The notes below the pieces were generated by a model, which was not told the origin of the DNA, searched no databases, and saw only the letters and a program-made list of their open reading frames with translations. From Pampus argenteus (lineage: Eukaryota; Chordata; Actinopteri; Scombriformes; Stromateidae), in contig CM072861.1 in assembly GCA_036937835.1 (NCBI GenBank), positions 18,466,001 through 18,530,000 on the forward strand: a DNA stretch of 64,000 nt, written 5' to 3'. Position 1 is the stretch's first letter. The number at the start of each line of letters is the position of its first letter. The position numbers and the translations under genes are program-made. Below are positions 48,346-61,124 of this stretch, one piece after another.

Positions 48346-51300
48346 GTTTACACAGTGGCGTCTGTCTTGCACAGAACTACTCTCCGGAGACTGAAAACGT
48401 GATTGCTGTTATTGCTCTTTGGAGCCGTTTTTAAACACGACTACCAGTGCAACAGTGTCACTCATTAATGTGTTTTTAATAGTATTGGACAACAATGGAG
48501 GTCTACATCCCAGCTGAAGATGTATATCAAACTCTCCACCTTTAGCTTGTCTTATTAGCATCTCAGTAGTTCTGCATGTTACCCTATTGACTGACAACAG
48601 GTCATAAATATTTTTCAACCAGAATAGTCCTTTAAAAGCAAACTCTTGAGTGGATATACCCACTTGCCCCCTTCTGTAGGATGTTTCTCTATCAAGCTAA
48701 GCGATTAGATTAGCTCTGAAGTGACGGAGGTATGTGTTTATGCATGTCAGGGATGGAGGTGAGTATGTACCGTATGCTGTGGGGTGAGGATGGTGCTGGA
48801 GGGAATGGCGAGGGTGGTGGGTGGAAGGTGACACCCTGACAAGTGGTGTTTATGAGAGCAGAGAATACCAAAGGACAAGTATGAGCCGCCTTGAATATGA
48901 GACAGAGGGAAAGAAAAGAGGAGACAGAGATGTACATAAGAGAAAGTGAGAGGAGGACTCGGGTCGAGAGCCAGACGGGAAGACGTGACGGCGACATGAG
49001 GATCCTTCTCAGACTGACACCAGCTCTTAACCCAGAGGTCAGAAAGAGAGGTGCAGCGAGATAGAGTGAGGGGGCGAATCGGTTCATATATGACACAACC
49101 ACAGAGGGATCCTGAGACAACTCCCTAACAAATCGCAACATGTGTTTGCAGGTTAATATGACTGTCAAAGTCTATCTCTTATCGGTTGAATGTGTGCTGG
49201 GCGGCCATGCTTGTAAAGAAAATGTGAATGGGTATGTGTGAGGGTCAAAGGTCACTTGTGTTGGAGCATAGTGACAGATTTATGGTCTTCACCAAACTGA
49301 AGGCGCGAGGTCACATGCTGACTGTGTTACACGCCTTAGCCATCACGCACAGAAAGTGGCGGTACACAGAGAATACCAGCCTGCCGATGCCAGGTCATGT
49401 GTCTTGACGTCCTAGCAATAGATAAAGCGAGGAATGAGGCTTGTACGTGAGTGTGTGTGCAAGCTTCGGTTCCTCCATCTGGCTTAAGGGTAAAGCATAT
49501 ATAAAGTGTGATTAAGATGGAGGACAGGGGACATTGATCAGTAAAGAAACAAGGTTTATTCCGGGGATGAAAGAACAAAGTCGGATCGTGTTGCTCTGTA
49601 TCATTAATACCTCTCAGGAGCAATACGAAGCTTAACACAGCCGGACATGGATGGATGGGAGGACGAGAGGAAGAAAAAAAAAAAACGTTTCTCAGGGTCA
49701 TACTGTTGCCCTCTTTTCCGTACTTTATTCATTCATTATCTCACTCCCTTCTGCTGTCGCTCTCCAAAGATGGCTTTTATCTCCAGTGGGGTGGTTTACT
49801 TCAGAAATCCAAAACCTGCAGGAAATGTTTATATCAGCTCAGCGTTTCACTATTTATTCTGATGTAAAACTGTGGGCCATGTTTCTGCTAATTTATCCTT
49901 CTCTTTCCTTTCTGATGTTTTACTTCAGAGGTTTATCTTACCTGATGGGAACCAAACATTTGTATGCTTATTATTTATTTATCCCAAAATGTCGAACTAT
50001 TCCTCCAGTGCAGTAGGTTACAGAAGGATGGGCTATTCTAACATTTATTATTAGACTGTATGTGTGGAAATTAACTTTTTTTTTTACCCGGTGTGTGTAT
50101 AAGTTTAAATGCCTGGTATCCATCTGCACTTCGTAAACGGTGCTTTAGGTCTGCTCCTCCTACGCTGTAATCTGTGACAGCCAGAATTGGTCCCGTTAGC
50201 GCTCGCCTGCCAGGAAAAAAAAAAGTCTTGTATATGCATTTACTAAAAGCAAGCAACGTGAATTTAAATTTGTCATCTGAGCTCATCTTAATTTACTACA
50301 ACAAAGGAGCTGTTGAAATTTGTGCTTTTAGAAATGGCTTTAACAGAGCATTGATTGTGCTCTAAGAAGCATTTGACCATGTTTGGTTTTATTTAAGGCC
50401 ATATTGCCTCAGCTCCAGTCAGGTGCACGCAGACAAAGGCCTCCATTGTGGGGGGAAATCCAGATAGTTAGTTTTTCTATAAACCTCCTGTGACCGATTT
50501 ATGAGGCGGCCCCCATCCCGTGAATAAAAATCTGAAACATTTTGAAAGCGCTACCATTTGGAGCGGATGACCGGGGTCCTAAATCACTTTTGAGGTGACT
50601 GCAAAATATATTTCTTGCACTGATGTATTATTTTACCCACAACACCCATTGATCTAGAGCTCCGGCACGCCAAGAACCTGTCTGTTGGTCACAGAGGCAT
50701 TACGACCACAAGCAGGTTTTTTTTTTTTTTTCACTTGACCTGGCAGACGAGAACTGAAACCTGAATCCGTTCTAATGCTGCACACAAGGGTGGCTCCAAA
50801 CTTTGATGTGTTTGGGTCGGGCTGGGGATGGGTCAGCGCCTCCTTGCTTGGTTTTGGTTCACTAAGTGATGTTGTTAAAAGATGTTCGACCTCTGAGTTG
50901 TTGTTTTTTTTTTCGGTGAACAGACAAACTCAGATATGCTGGGTCTTCGTTTCCTTTTTTTTCGTTCTTATTGGCTCTCACTGAGATTTTGCACTTGTGG
51001 CAGCTGAGGTAGCTGAGGCAGAAACAAGGTGCCGCAGTTCAGTGCTCCTACTGGGTGTAAAGAATAAATTCCTTTCCTCCAAATAGTAAACACGCATAGA
51101 CGCAAATGAAAGTGATATGACTGACTTCGGATGAGCGTGTGTTGAGTGAAATGAGCTAAATGATCGCTCTCTCTCTCTCTGCAGCTGTGGTTCCTATCTT
51201 TTGCCTACGTGCTCCATCTCGACCCTTGTGCAAGGTCACTACGTTATGAATGCTGATACGAAGATGCGATTGGTCAACAGGGGTGAATGGCACATACCTC

Positions 51301-52145
51301 TGTCATGCACTCCCAGCTGTGTTTAACTTTCATTACTACACATGAAGGCTATCAGACATATCAGCTGTGTCAGCCATCTATCATAGTCGCAGCTGTCGGG
51401 CACACAGACTAACATAGTTTGAGACACACAACTCTCTCTCTACACACACACACACACACAGAATTGTAAATGCACTCAAACACAAATCCACACAGTGGCA
51501 GTCACTCAGGCAGGGCCATCTGCTCAGAGAAATGCAAAACTCCAGATACCTTGACAGACATTTATTGAAGATGATGTTATATATTGCCGAGTGGTTGAAT
51601 GTAAACTCACAACAGGCTGAAACATCAGACTGATCCCAGTCTATCACCGGGCGTGTTTAAGACTCGACAGCCATCCCAGCCATGTTCTGACCCCTGGAAC
51701 CTGAGCACTTGATTGGACCAAATATGGAAGCCACCAATCGGATAAAATGACGCATGACCCCCTCCCATAAAGTTCACACTGGGGCAAGTCTGCACCTGCC
51801 ACAGGAGCGGTTTTCACAACACAACACAAACACAAGATACACAACACTGTTATCGCCCTGCAATCACGCAGCAGTGAAAGGGGACATGGGGGTTTATGTT
51901 ACTTCAGTAACACCACAGCACAGACATCGAGGGGCATCATATCTCAATATGTGAAATGATATCCTCCTTACACACACCTGTATACGTCTTTGAAATAAAC
52001 AGATGATCATCTTTAAAAGAAGCAGTACTGAAAACCCAAAGAGTTTATGAGTGATCACAGAAGCAGCAGCACTGACGTAGGTGACAGACAGAGGTCATGT
52101 CCCAGCAGGCTGCAGCAGCCGCTCAGACGACATGATCCTGTAGTC
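48346..52145. other. Non-coding stretch before the hAT relic
   Basis: Nothing beyond short simple repeats (poly(T) near 50717-50731, CT/CA near 51170-51180 and 51444-51460). The 152-codon minus frame at 48710-49168 is rich in Leu/Ser/Pro from a GA-rich strand; I see no family match and do not call it. Confidence 0.6.
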
Positions 52146-53335
52146 TACTGGTGCTCAACCAGTCGGTCATGATCCACTAAGTGGAGGATTTTTTTTTTCT
52201 TCGTTATGTCAAACTCAAAATATATGTGCTTGATATGCCAAGCTTGCATTGCGCTAGAAGAGAAGGGCAACCTTTTAAAGGCATGCACAAAACCTGCATG
52301 TCCATTGCCACTGTAGAATAATATGGAGTGAGGCACCATTCAAAGATGGAGAGATGGTGAAGGAGGCATTTTTGGAGGCTGTGGACTCAGTCATGGTGGC
52401 TATTATGGATTTTCAGTTATCCAGAAACCGGGTAATGTGAGGACATAGAGGGAAACCTTGAGGATGAACTGAAAAATGACACTGACTGTTGTGAGTTTTG
52501 CTCCTCTTCAATTTGAGTCCACAGACATCAAAGATGTGGCACAGTTGTGTATTTCCGCTAGAATGGTAAAAGCCACATACATGGGGAGAGGATGTTTTCC
52601 ATGCTTTCATGGTTGTTAGTCAGTGGACAAAATCCACCTACTTATTTATAAACTAGTCTCCAGTACCTCTCGTGCAGTGGATTTTGTTGCCTTGTGTAAA
52701 TGACACAATTCTTTCCCAGATTTATTTTTTCCCCCATTGTCATTGCATCATCCACCAACAAGCTTTGGGCAAGAAGGTTTTGAACATGAAAAGACGGGTG
52801 ATAGATGTTGTCGTAAAGATTGTGAATTTCTATCTACATGAGAAGCCTTTAGCTGCTCAGATTGTTGCTGAGCGGAAGCTGGTGAGATTTTGCAAGTGAA
52901 ATTAAATAAATGGGAACACTTTTCCCCCCCTGGACACAGCAGAAAAGATGAAGATGATGTTCAGATGAAATCCAGGGCATCCATTGACATGACGGGTGAA
53001 TTTTGGCACCTGCTCTCAGAGGAGGAGGAGTATTTTAACATAAGAAGATGTGCTGTTTGCCTGTCAGCCGTGTTTGGATCAACCTACCTATGTGAATCTT
53101 CCTTCTCCCACATGAAAACCATAATGGCCAAGTTCATATCCGCCATGACAGATGACCACTTATCCGCCTGCCTGAGATTTGCCACCAGCTGCTTACACCC
53201 CTGGTTATGAGAAACTAGCATCCTCCTCTCAATGCCAAAGATCCCATTAAGGTAATCACTCCCTTCTCTGAAATGGAAAACATGTGTCTGCTGCATAACA
53301 GTAGCTTTGTGCAACTCATCATGGGATTTGGGACT
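52146..53335 (+). mobile_element. Decayed hAT-type transposase relic (GTF2IRD2/FAM200/ZBED-like group)
   Basis: Seen on the + strand, in pieces and in more than one frame: an N-terminal stretch like the BED-finger region (52185-52330), then GEMVKEAFLEAVDSVM (about 52344-52395), then LQF-STDIKDVAQLC (about 52509-52560), then CIIHQQALGKKVLNMK and IVNFYLHEK (52672-52899), and lastly FGSTYLCESSFSHMKTIMAK with MTDDHL in the C-terminal dimerisation region (52890-53210). The order matches hAT transposases and the host proteins derived from them. Stops and frameshifts separate the blocks, and the stretch between the CIIHQQAL block and the C-terminal block is much shorter than in intact family members, so there is an internal deletion. 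The 5' edge (ctactggtgctcaaccag) resembles a hAT terminal inverted repeat; I could not find its 3' partner. No functional product is expected. Confidence 0.8.
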
Positions 53336-56300
53336 GTTAGATCTTATGATGCTGACGAATCTAAGTACTTCACAACCATTTTTGATATGTACTATACTTT
53401 TTATAGTGTCTGAATCAGCCAGAAAAGACAGAATATAATATTACGTAAATATTAGACCCCTCAAGTGGATCCTGGCAGCATCACAGTAACACAGTATTGA
53501 CCTCTCGCATCACAACAACACTGAGGTGCAGATATACTGCCATCTCAAAGATCCATTGTGCACCAGTTTGTTCTATGTGTGCACACATGGTGGATGTGTA
53601 CAGTCCTGTTTTCACTGAAACCAAGACTCCCGGAGTACGGATGTATTCCAGTTTATTTGTTGTTGTCCTACAATAAATGGCCTTTAAATAGTTTGAGTAA
53701 TCTTGTGAATATTTTTCCAACGTGAATATTTTCTTGCCAGTTTAGCCTTTAAAACCCTACAGCGCACAACATTTTCTTTATTCAAACTCTTGTATTTGAG
53801 TAATCAAACAAAATATTTACATAGCTTGTTTAAAAAAATAAATTAAAAAAAAAAATACACCATGTTTCCTAAACACTCACCCTTGTCAGAAATGTGGCTG
53901 ATTTTTATTTATTCCACTCACTCGCTTATTGGCCTCATTTGGCACCGCTCCACGTAATCAATTACATCCCTCCGTGACTTTCACATTAATGTTGATTCTC
54001 AGCCATCCCTTCTCGATCCACATCTATCGAATGGCATTGGGGATTATTTGCTTAAACTAGCGAGTGGATTGGCAGAGCGGATGGCTTTGCACTGGGATAT
54101 AATTACTACCAGAACCAGAGACAATAGAGTATTGATGCAAAGTGGAGGGATGAAGGAGAATAGAGAAAATGTGGGAGGGATAATGTTGGAGTTCAGTAGT
54201 GTGAAATACTCAGCCAGTAGATTCATTATCCTAACTTAAACAGCAGAGTTCAGCGAGGTGGTTATACATCGGAAATGCAAATAACACAACGTTTAGTTAG
54301 AAGTTGGAGTTAAACAGGAATGGGATGAATCATTGTGAATCGTCAATAGTGTTTGGCGTGTCCGTTTTTTTAGTGTAGCCAAGTCAAGTCTGTGTAATCA
54401 GCCTCTAGACCACCTGCACCATGTTGCCCATAAACTGCTGCCTGTATGCTCTCACCTTGGCTTCCACAGAGGCTGTAATTAGCCTGTCTGATTCAAGGTG
54501 TGAGAAAAGACAAGACACGAACCAGAACAAGAAGCTTGCTTAATGGTAATGTCAAAGGGCATCACGAGGTGAGACACCTGTGGGAAAAGGATAGAACTAG
54601 AAGTAATGATGGAGACTTGAATTTGATTTCAATTGACTGGAATTTGGGTTTAAGGAAGGCTTGAAGAGGCTTAAATTCTTTCCTGTCAAGGTTAAAGAAG
54701 GAGGCGAGCTGGAATAAAGCTCCGTTTTTAACATTCACACCACGTTTTTCCTCAACACTTTGCCCCACACATTGTCTTCTGTTACAGCCACACACACACA
54801 CTAATACTGCAGTTTTCGTTTAAAGTCATGGCGATTAGTGCACTTTTCGCTTTATTCCTAGACCCCTCCCCTCTCCCTGCCCTGTTCCCTCCATGCCCGG
54901 TCTCCGGTTTTGCTCTAACATGTTCCAGAACGTCAAACTAGAACCACATTTTATGAATGAATAAAGGACACAAAGATAAAAGAGCTTTTTTATCATGTTA
55001 CAGACCACCATTTCGACATAGACCGGCTCTGGACGAAACCGACACTTCAAAATATCCTCGTCAAATTACCGCCGCGCACCTTGATGCTTCTGACGTTCAT
55101 CACGTTAAAGGGTTTATAACGTTTATCTTCTGTCAATCTTAAAAATATTTTCCAAAATACTTCAAATAAGCACACAGCAGTCTGGTACTTTCAGGACACA
55201 ATCTTGCCATCGGCACCTAAAGTCTCCTTCAGGTCACCTGTGTATTTTGTTAATCCCTGCTCTACATGTGTGCCAGTTTGTGTTAACCCTCGTGTTTATT
55301 CTCCCCGAGGACTGGATTTAACACCTCTAGGCTTCCTGGAAGTCCTTGCAGCATTGGTTGGCTCCAGCCTGATCTTATCTGCAAACATAACCCTCATTCT
55401 CACCTCAACGTTGCACCATTGGTTGCTGTCCTCTTCCTCTCGCCACATCTCCCATTCATTATGGGATTCATTGGTTCTCACATCTGATCTGCTCATTTGC
55501 GTGCAAGTGTGTTTGTACGCCTAAAATCCTCTTGAGTACCCAAATTCCAACATCTGTGGTTATAGTCCCTACTAATGGAAGTACCACCCAGGAGCCAGTC
55601 TGAATTTACGCTGAAAACCAAGCCTCTCGCATACATGCCATCATAACGAGCATCAACAAACACACATATCTGAGTGTGAAGGTGAATATGTGTGCGCACG
55701 CGTGTGTGTGATTCACTTACAGCCGAGTAGGGTTTGTTTATCTGGGGTCAACTCATTTTAAAGCATCGTCACGCAAGGACATTCTTCTGAAAGGAACAAG
55801 CAGACACCAAGAACCAAAGACATGCTTATATTTACTTGGGCTCATAACAAACTCTCAAACATTTTTCAGGGTTTTTCTACCTCTGCTGTCTTCTGAAAAC
55901 TTAGGTGACGTGTCATGACCTTGACTAAACACTGTGACTTCCTTTTCTGCCTCAGTTTGAGTGTGTAATACAGCTGGTAGCAGCTGAGGAGGACAGAACC
56001 GCTGTCCTCTGAACGCTGAACTTTGGATGCTCTGGTCGGCTTTGTTGTGATCTGCTCTTTTTCGCCGTGCTCGACTGGTGCTGGCTGTGTTTTGTTAGGC
56101 CACTCTCATTGTTTTGACTGTGTCTGTCTCTCTGTGTGGGGTGGGCCCGTCTGTGTCTTCACCTTTCATTAGCTGTGACACACAGGGACTACATAGGCGG
56201 CCTTTCAGCACCAGCCTACCACTCAACGCAAACCACCTGCTGGACATCACAACAGTAGACTAGCACCACGCCAGGATTTCCCTCTTCCACCTCCTGATCA

Positions 56301-57198
56301 TCTCAAACATGCACTTGCTCCCAACTAATTATAAACACATGATCAAAGTTTTCCAAAAGGCACATTCAGTCAAACCAAATGAATAATGCAGCATACATAC
56401 ATACATACATACATACATACATACATACATACATGCATACGTACTCACACACAGGTTTACAGCAGCATCACTCAGCCTTGACAGAGTGTGTCAGGAAATC
56501 TATATGTTGAACATACTTGCACGGGCATGAAATTGGTATCCCTTCTTTTTTCACACAAATACACTCTCAAATAGCCTCTCACACAGACGGCCTCTCACCC
56601 AACTCAGAGGAAATCCACCCTGCAGTCACGCAACGCTTGATGCTGAAAGTGAAACAGGAAGGTCGACCGGGTACCGATGTGTTTCTCGGCTTCTTATTTC
56701 CTAATCACAGACAACCTCTGCATGAATACCAGAGTGATGTTTACTGTACAGCGTCTCTCTTTTTAACCACAGAGGCGAAGTATAGTCCACACCACAGACA
56801 GAGTTTTGCATGCTCTATTAACAGCTGCCTAATGCTTATATACAGAAAGGCATGAGAATAACTGTTCACGGTAGTGATATGGTCGAAAACAAGTTATTAG
56901 AAATAATAACAGTTTAAATCAGATTATATTGGAATTTGAAACTGCTGTCTAGTTGTAAAACAAAGATAACACCGGGGCGTTTGATGGGATGCAGGTGTAT
57001 TGCAGGTAACTCCAGTTCCTTCCTCCAGTTTGATTGTGGTTTATCTGCTAATGCCCACTGTGTGACTGGACATAACCCCATCTGAGCGGCTGAACCCATG
57101 CTGACCCATGAGAGACGAAGGGCAGCTGGAGAGTGAATAACTAGCACGGAATCACATCCTTTGTCATTTTCACTTTCTGTTGCTGTTTACGTCCACAG
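53336..57198. other. Non-coding stretch after the hAT relic
   Basis: Contains A/T-rich tracts (53829-53858), short CA/GT runs (54789-54800, 55697-55710) and the CATA array at 56392. No exon supported. Confidence 0.6.
56392..56440. repeat. (CATA)n tetranucleotide microsatellite
   Basis: About 11 CATA units, the last with a G substitution (catgcata). The only long tetranucleotide array in the window. Confidence 0.95.
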
Positions 57199-57393
57199 CA
57201 TGTGTCCCCCATCTTATTAGAACGAACGTTGGACAAACACAGAGTAATAATGACAGATCGGGAGACGGGCGAAAGGAGAAGTTGTGTTGTTTCAGACAAA
57301 GAGGCTAAACAGCTGTGCCCAGTTGTGCGGAGACTAAACACAAAGAGGGGAATCTTCACAGTGATATCTTATGTCAGTAAACATTTTCAATGA
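57199..57393 (+). CDS. Candidate 3'-terminal exon with poly(A) signal, unrecognised
   Basis: Seen: a good acceptor (cttctgttgctgtttac-like pyrimidine tract ending gtccacag at 57198) opens straight into a 64-codon frame, HVSPILLERTLDKHRVIMTD and onward, which ends in TGA at 57391-57393. The peptide is charged and non-repetitive (DRETGERRSCVVSDKEAKQL). A hexamer AATAAA lies at 57552-57557 and is followed at once by the GT-rich tract tgtttgttgttg, the usual arrangement of a cleavage/polyadenylation site. This makes a 160-nt 3'UTR plausible. No partner exon was identified upstream, and I do not recognise the sequence. A transposon-derived fragment is an alternative. Confidence 0.27.
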   Translation, partial: HVSPILLERTLDKHRVIMTDRETGERRSCVVSDKEAKQLCPVVRRLNTKRGIFTVISYVSKHFQ

Positions 57394-58363
57394 TACCAAT
57401 TGACTTGGACATTTTATTGTGAGTGCATTAATTTAGACTTTGACAAAGAGTAAAACAACCCACTTAGTAGTTTTAAACAAATGCTGTATGTTCTGTTAAT
57501 ATTTCTTAAGCCAGAACATTGGATTCTTTCTGTCCACTCTGCACTGATTGAAATAAAATGTTTGTTGTTGTTTTTTTGTCACTAGGCCTGATTTTTAGTT
57601 TGTTCCAAATGTTGTGATTGTAATTAAAGGCAATTAGAAGGAAAACCTGTTATTATGAATTTTCCTAAATACCATTCTTAAGTAGGAAAAATAAGTGAGA
57701 CAGGAGGTGCTGCAGAGACACATCGCCTCCAGCTAACATGGAAGCAAGAAGTTGACCATCCCTACTTACACCCTTCCTTTCCACACACCCACACCCCCAC
57801 CTTTCTCTTCCTTTCCAGTTAAATTAAATTTTCCCCTGTCACAGAATGAGAAGGAGGATATGCAACAGTGGAGAGAGGGGGCAGATGGATAGATGGATGG
57901 ATGTAAGTCCTGTGTGTTGTGCATATGGAGTATCACATTCTGCTATTTTCATTTGGCTCTTTATTGCTCCCAGTTGTTGGGTTAAAGAAAATGGGGGCCT
58001 AAAAAAGAAGAGAAAGGGGGAGAGCACTCCACCAATCCTGTGCTTTGTTCCGTAGAAATCACTTTGTTTGCGAGAAATGTCACAGTAGCTAAATCAAGCC
58101 GAGCCGTGGCTATGAGAAACAGATAGAGCAGATGGAGGATGGAAGGATGTGTGTGTGTGTGTGTCTTTAGCAGGCTCCACACCGAAGGTTGTGTAGATGC
58201 AGGGAGGATACTGAGATGTGTTTGGCTGTATTCACAGGAGAATTTTTGCTGCAAATATTTTCAGTTTGTAGTCACACCTACAGCCAGTAAAAGAGTTGAT
58301 GGAGAAATTGCTGCCAACTCTGCTCAGGTTGCTTCCACATGTCAGCAAGATGGCTGAATACTC

Positions 58364-58366
<3 letters not shown>

Positions 58367-58412
<46 letters not shown>
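58367..58412. repeat. (GT)n microsatellite, about 23 units
   Basis: Pure GT run, 2.7 kb upstream of the collagen exon. Confidence 0.97.
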
Positions 58413-58414
<2 letters not shown>

Positions 58415-59141
58415 GACTGTGATGTTAAGTATGGGCACTTTTCCGGTCGCTGCCTAAAATCCCATGTAAAGACTACTTAAGGGTGCTGGATCTGAGCCGA
58501 GATGTATGCGTTTGTGTTTCTCTCTGACATTATCTCACCCAGTCCTGGGAAGGGATGGCTTTCCAGCCCCACATAGAGAGAAGAGGGGTTAACTTTCAAA
58601 GCTACAGGCTAAGATGTACACACAGCCTTCCACAGTTAGCGAAGTTCAAATGCAGTTTTCCTCTCATATTAATGACAGCTGATGCTACGTGAGCGTATCT
58701 ATGTGTGCGTGCCTTGTAGAGATCATTGCACTTGTCCTCCCTTCTCTACATCTTTTTTTTTTTTTTTTTGTCTTTCTGCAATCGCCTCTCTCTGCACCGC
58801 CTGTAACTGACCATCCAGCCTGTTTTTGTCTTTGAGTTGTGAAATTTTAACAGTCTAATAACGACACAGACTGTTACTGTGAATGTACACACATGTTGCG
58901 TAAAACATGATCCGCCAGCCCAGGCTATCCCTATCTCTTACTCGCTCTAATGTACACACACTGTTTCTATTTTAGTGGGCTTGTGTGACATTTTCTGACT
59001 GTGGTATGTCGCAGTGAAACAGGAAGTCACTGCTGACACCTAAGTCATGTCATGTGTCTGTGTGTTTATGTGTGTTAGTTTGTTAGTATGCATCTCAGTG
59101 GGTATGCCTTAACTCTTTCTCCTGGAAATCAGAGCCACTTC

Positions 59142-59172
<31 letters not shown>

Positions 59173-59176
59173 ACAC
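59142..59176. repeat. (CA)n microsatellite with one AT interruption
   Basis: CA run with a single catac break near the end. Confidence 0.95.
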
Positions 59177-59348
59177 TCTGCTCTCCAGTGCTGCTGTTTT
59201 TCCCATTAATTCCTCCAGTCAATCCAGCCCTACATCAGCTTGTCATCACCCACCTCCATTCCCCCTCAACTCGACCGCTAAGGACCAATTTCAGTCCTAG
59301 CCTTCAGTCACTCTGACGCCCGCTCCTCCAGCGTTTGGTGGCCAACCT

Positions 59349-59362
59349 GTCGGCATGCCGAC
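59349..59362. repeat. Perfect 14-bp palindrome GTCGGCATGCCGAC
   Basis: Reads identically on both strands, is GC-rich with two CpG steps, and is not part of a repeat I know. Could be chance or a dimeric binding site. Confidence 0.9.
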
Positions 59363-61079
59363 GGCTGCCTTTTATGCCTCAAATAAAGGTAGAGCAGGCA
59401 TGGCCCCCCATGACCCATATCCTGTAATGCATATCCATGTTTGAAGAGACACTTTAAATGCCCGCTGACCATGTTGTACAACTATTTTAAAGGGTTGTGA
59501 AGTCATGTGCATGAATCTGACTTCCTCCACTAAATGTGCCAGGGCTCTTATGTCATCTTTCCTCCAGGACTCTCCTGTCATCTCTACTGTAAGTGCAGTA
59601 TATCTCCCTCTCTGTCCTTACCATCAAATTTTCTACCTTACTGCCCCCCAATCCTACCACTCCCTTATGCATTCCTCTCTCCCCCCCTTACAGCTTGTCC
59701 TCCCCATCTCCTCCCCTCCAGCTCCAGGGAAATACTCTCTCTCTCTCTCTCCCTCTCTCTGCCGAGGCCCTCCAGGCCAGCAGAACAGCCCCACACTGCC
59801 GTTTATGACTGCTGGGGCTGAAGCAGGGGAAGTAGATTACTCTATAGAATATGGAGAATATTAATACAAATGTTGTAGCTGGCAGGGTGTGTGTGTGTTG
59901 GCATCTGTGTCTGAGGTTTGAAACTGTAGAGGTGTTAAGTGATTAATATTATTCAAACACTAATTTTAAAGAGTCAGTGGGTGCACAGCTGTACTCATTT
60001 TCCATTGTTTCATTATATTTTTTTTTTTTCTCTCTTCCTCTCTTTTTGGCGATAAAGTCCAACGGGAGCTACAAATGGTAAATGGGATCAGATAAAGAAC
60101 AATAAACAGTAGGATTAGGTGACAAATCTCACTTATCTTGATCACAGGCAACTCTTTTTGTACTATGTGTTTAATTTCTTTAATTCTAGTCATTAATATC
60201 TTATTGCATTGGGGGAAAAAAAAGGGAAATAAGGATAAAAGAAGTGGGAGAGGTAGACATGAGGAGGAGGTGGAGGAGCATGATTGAGCTCTCTTTGAAA
60301 GGGTTGGCAGAGTCAGGAAGTGATTAGGCGGCTACAATAACTCCAATAATGACAATAGGGAAAACATGTCTGCAGCCACAACCACTTAGCATCAGGAACA
60401 GAAACGGGTCTGGTTCCTATTTCATCACAAGAGCTGGGCTGAGTGAGGGAAGGTGGGCACATGAAAAGAGAGATATAAGAAGAAGAAGAAGTAAGGTGCT
60501 ACATGGAGAGGGGTTTTGAGCCACGGAGAGCAAAGTTCTTTCTGCCAAATGACCAGGCAAACTCTGACGTAAATCAACGGTGGTGTAGAAATGATTCATG
60601 GTCTTGCAGCAGCATGAGGTCCAAGAATCTAGGTCGGCCACATCATCTCCCGGTTCCTCTACAGACTTCTCCATCAACAGCAGAAAAACCTTTACCGGAA
60701 ATGTGGCGGAGTGTGAGGAATAGGTCTGATGAACCTGAGCTGCAGCCAGAGTGAGAGGAGATGAGAATCTGGTCATAAACGTTCCTGAAAGGTCCAGTTT
60801 GTTCAGATCCAAATCAAATCATACAGTACATTTGGTTTTGAGGGTGACGGGATCTTTCTATCATTTTGTTTTTATTTCTAGCGTCTGACCGCGTGCTTAC
60901 GTCACTGACCTCCAGTCGGTTTCAGAGTAACACACAACTCATGTGCCAGCTCACGCAGACTCAATGCCGGCGACTCATGATCACCAGCAGTGAAACAGCA
61001 AGCGACGCTCGGTTGTTTTCTACTCATGCCTGCAGTGCTGATTTGGGTGATTTATCGCTCTGTCTGTGTGTTTTAACAG

Positions 61080-61124
61080 GGCCTCCAGGAAAGCGTGGAA
61101 GGATGGGAAGAAGAGGGGACCCTG
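61080..61124 (+). CDS. Internal collagen exon of a COL23A1/COL25A1-like transmembrane collagen gene (partial gene)
   Basis: Seen: a 45-bp block lies between a pyrimidine-rich acceptor ending ttttaacag and a consensus donor gtaagt. It enters and leaves in phase 1; completing the first codon as Gly (expected G from the previous exon) gives five G-X-Y triplets, G-PPG-KRG-RMG-RRG-DP, with the next Gly split by the donor. Known: the type II membrane collagens XXIII and XXV start their first collagen domain, just after the furin-cleaved stalk and a Cys-X-Cys motif, with PPGRRGKPGRRGDPG (XXIII) or PPGKRGKRGRRGESG (XXV), which this closely resembles. The final DPG favours COL23A1; KRG is also found in COL25A1. 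Such proteins are trimeric, anchored in the plasma membrane and shed from it. The upstream exons (cytoplasmic tail, membrane span, coiled-coil stalk) and the following collagen exons were not found here, so they should lie outside the window. Family assignment is firm; the exact paralogue is not. Confidence 0.85.

Larger units (their letters stand above)
57560..61079 (+). other. Probable intron immediately upstream of the collagen exon
   Basis: I looked for the expected preceding exon (a stalk ending with Glu-Cys-X-Cys-Pro-Pro/Ala before a phase-1 donor) and did not find it. Holds the microsatellites at 58367 and 59142, a T18 run near 58752-58769, a CT-rich tract at about 59730-59760 and a branch/pyrimidine region leading to the acceptor at 61079. 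Confidence 0.55.

Noticed and set aside
48710..49168. 152-codon minus-strand hydrophobic ORF
   Set aside because: Leu/Ser/Pro-rich reading of a GA-rich strand; hydrophobic stretches irregular, no splice or poly(A) context and no family match.
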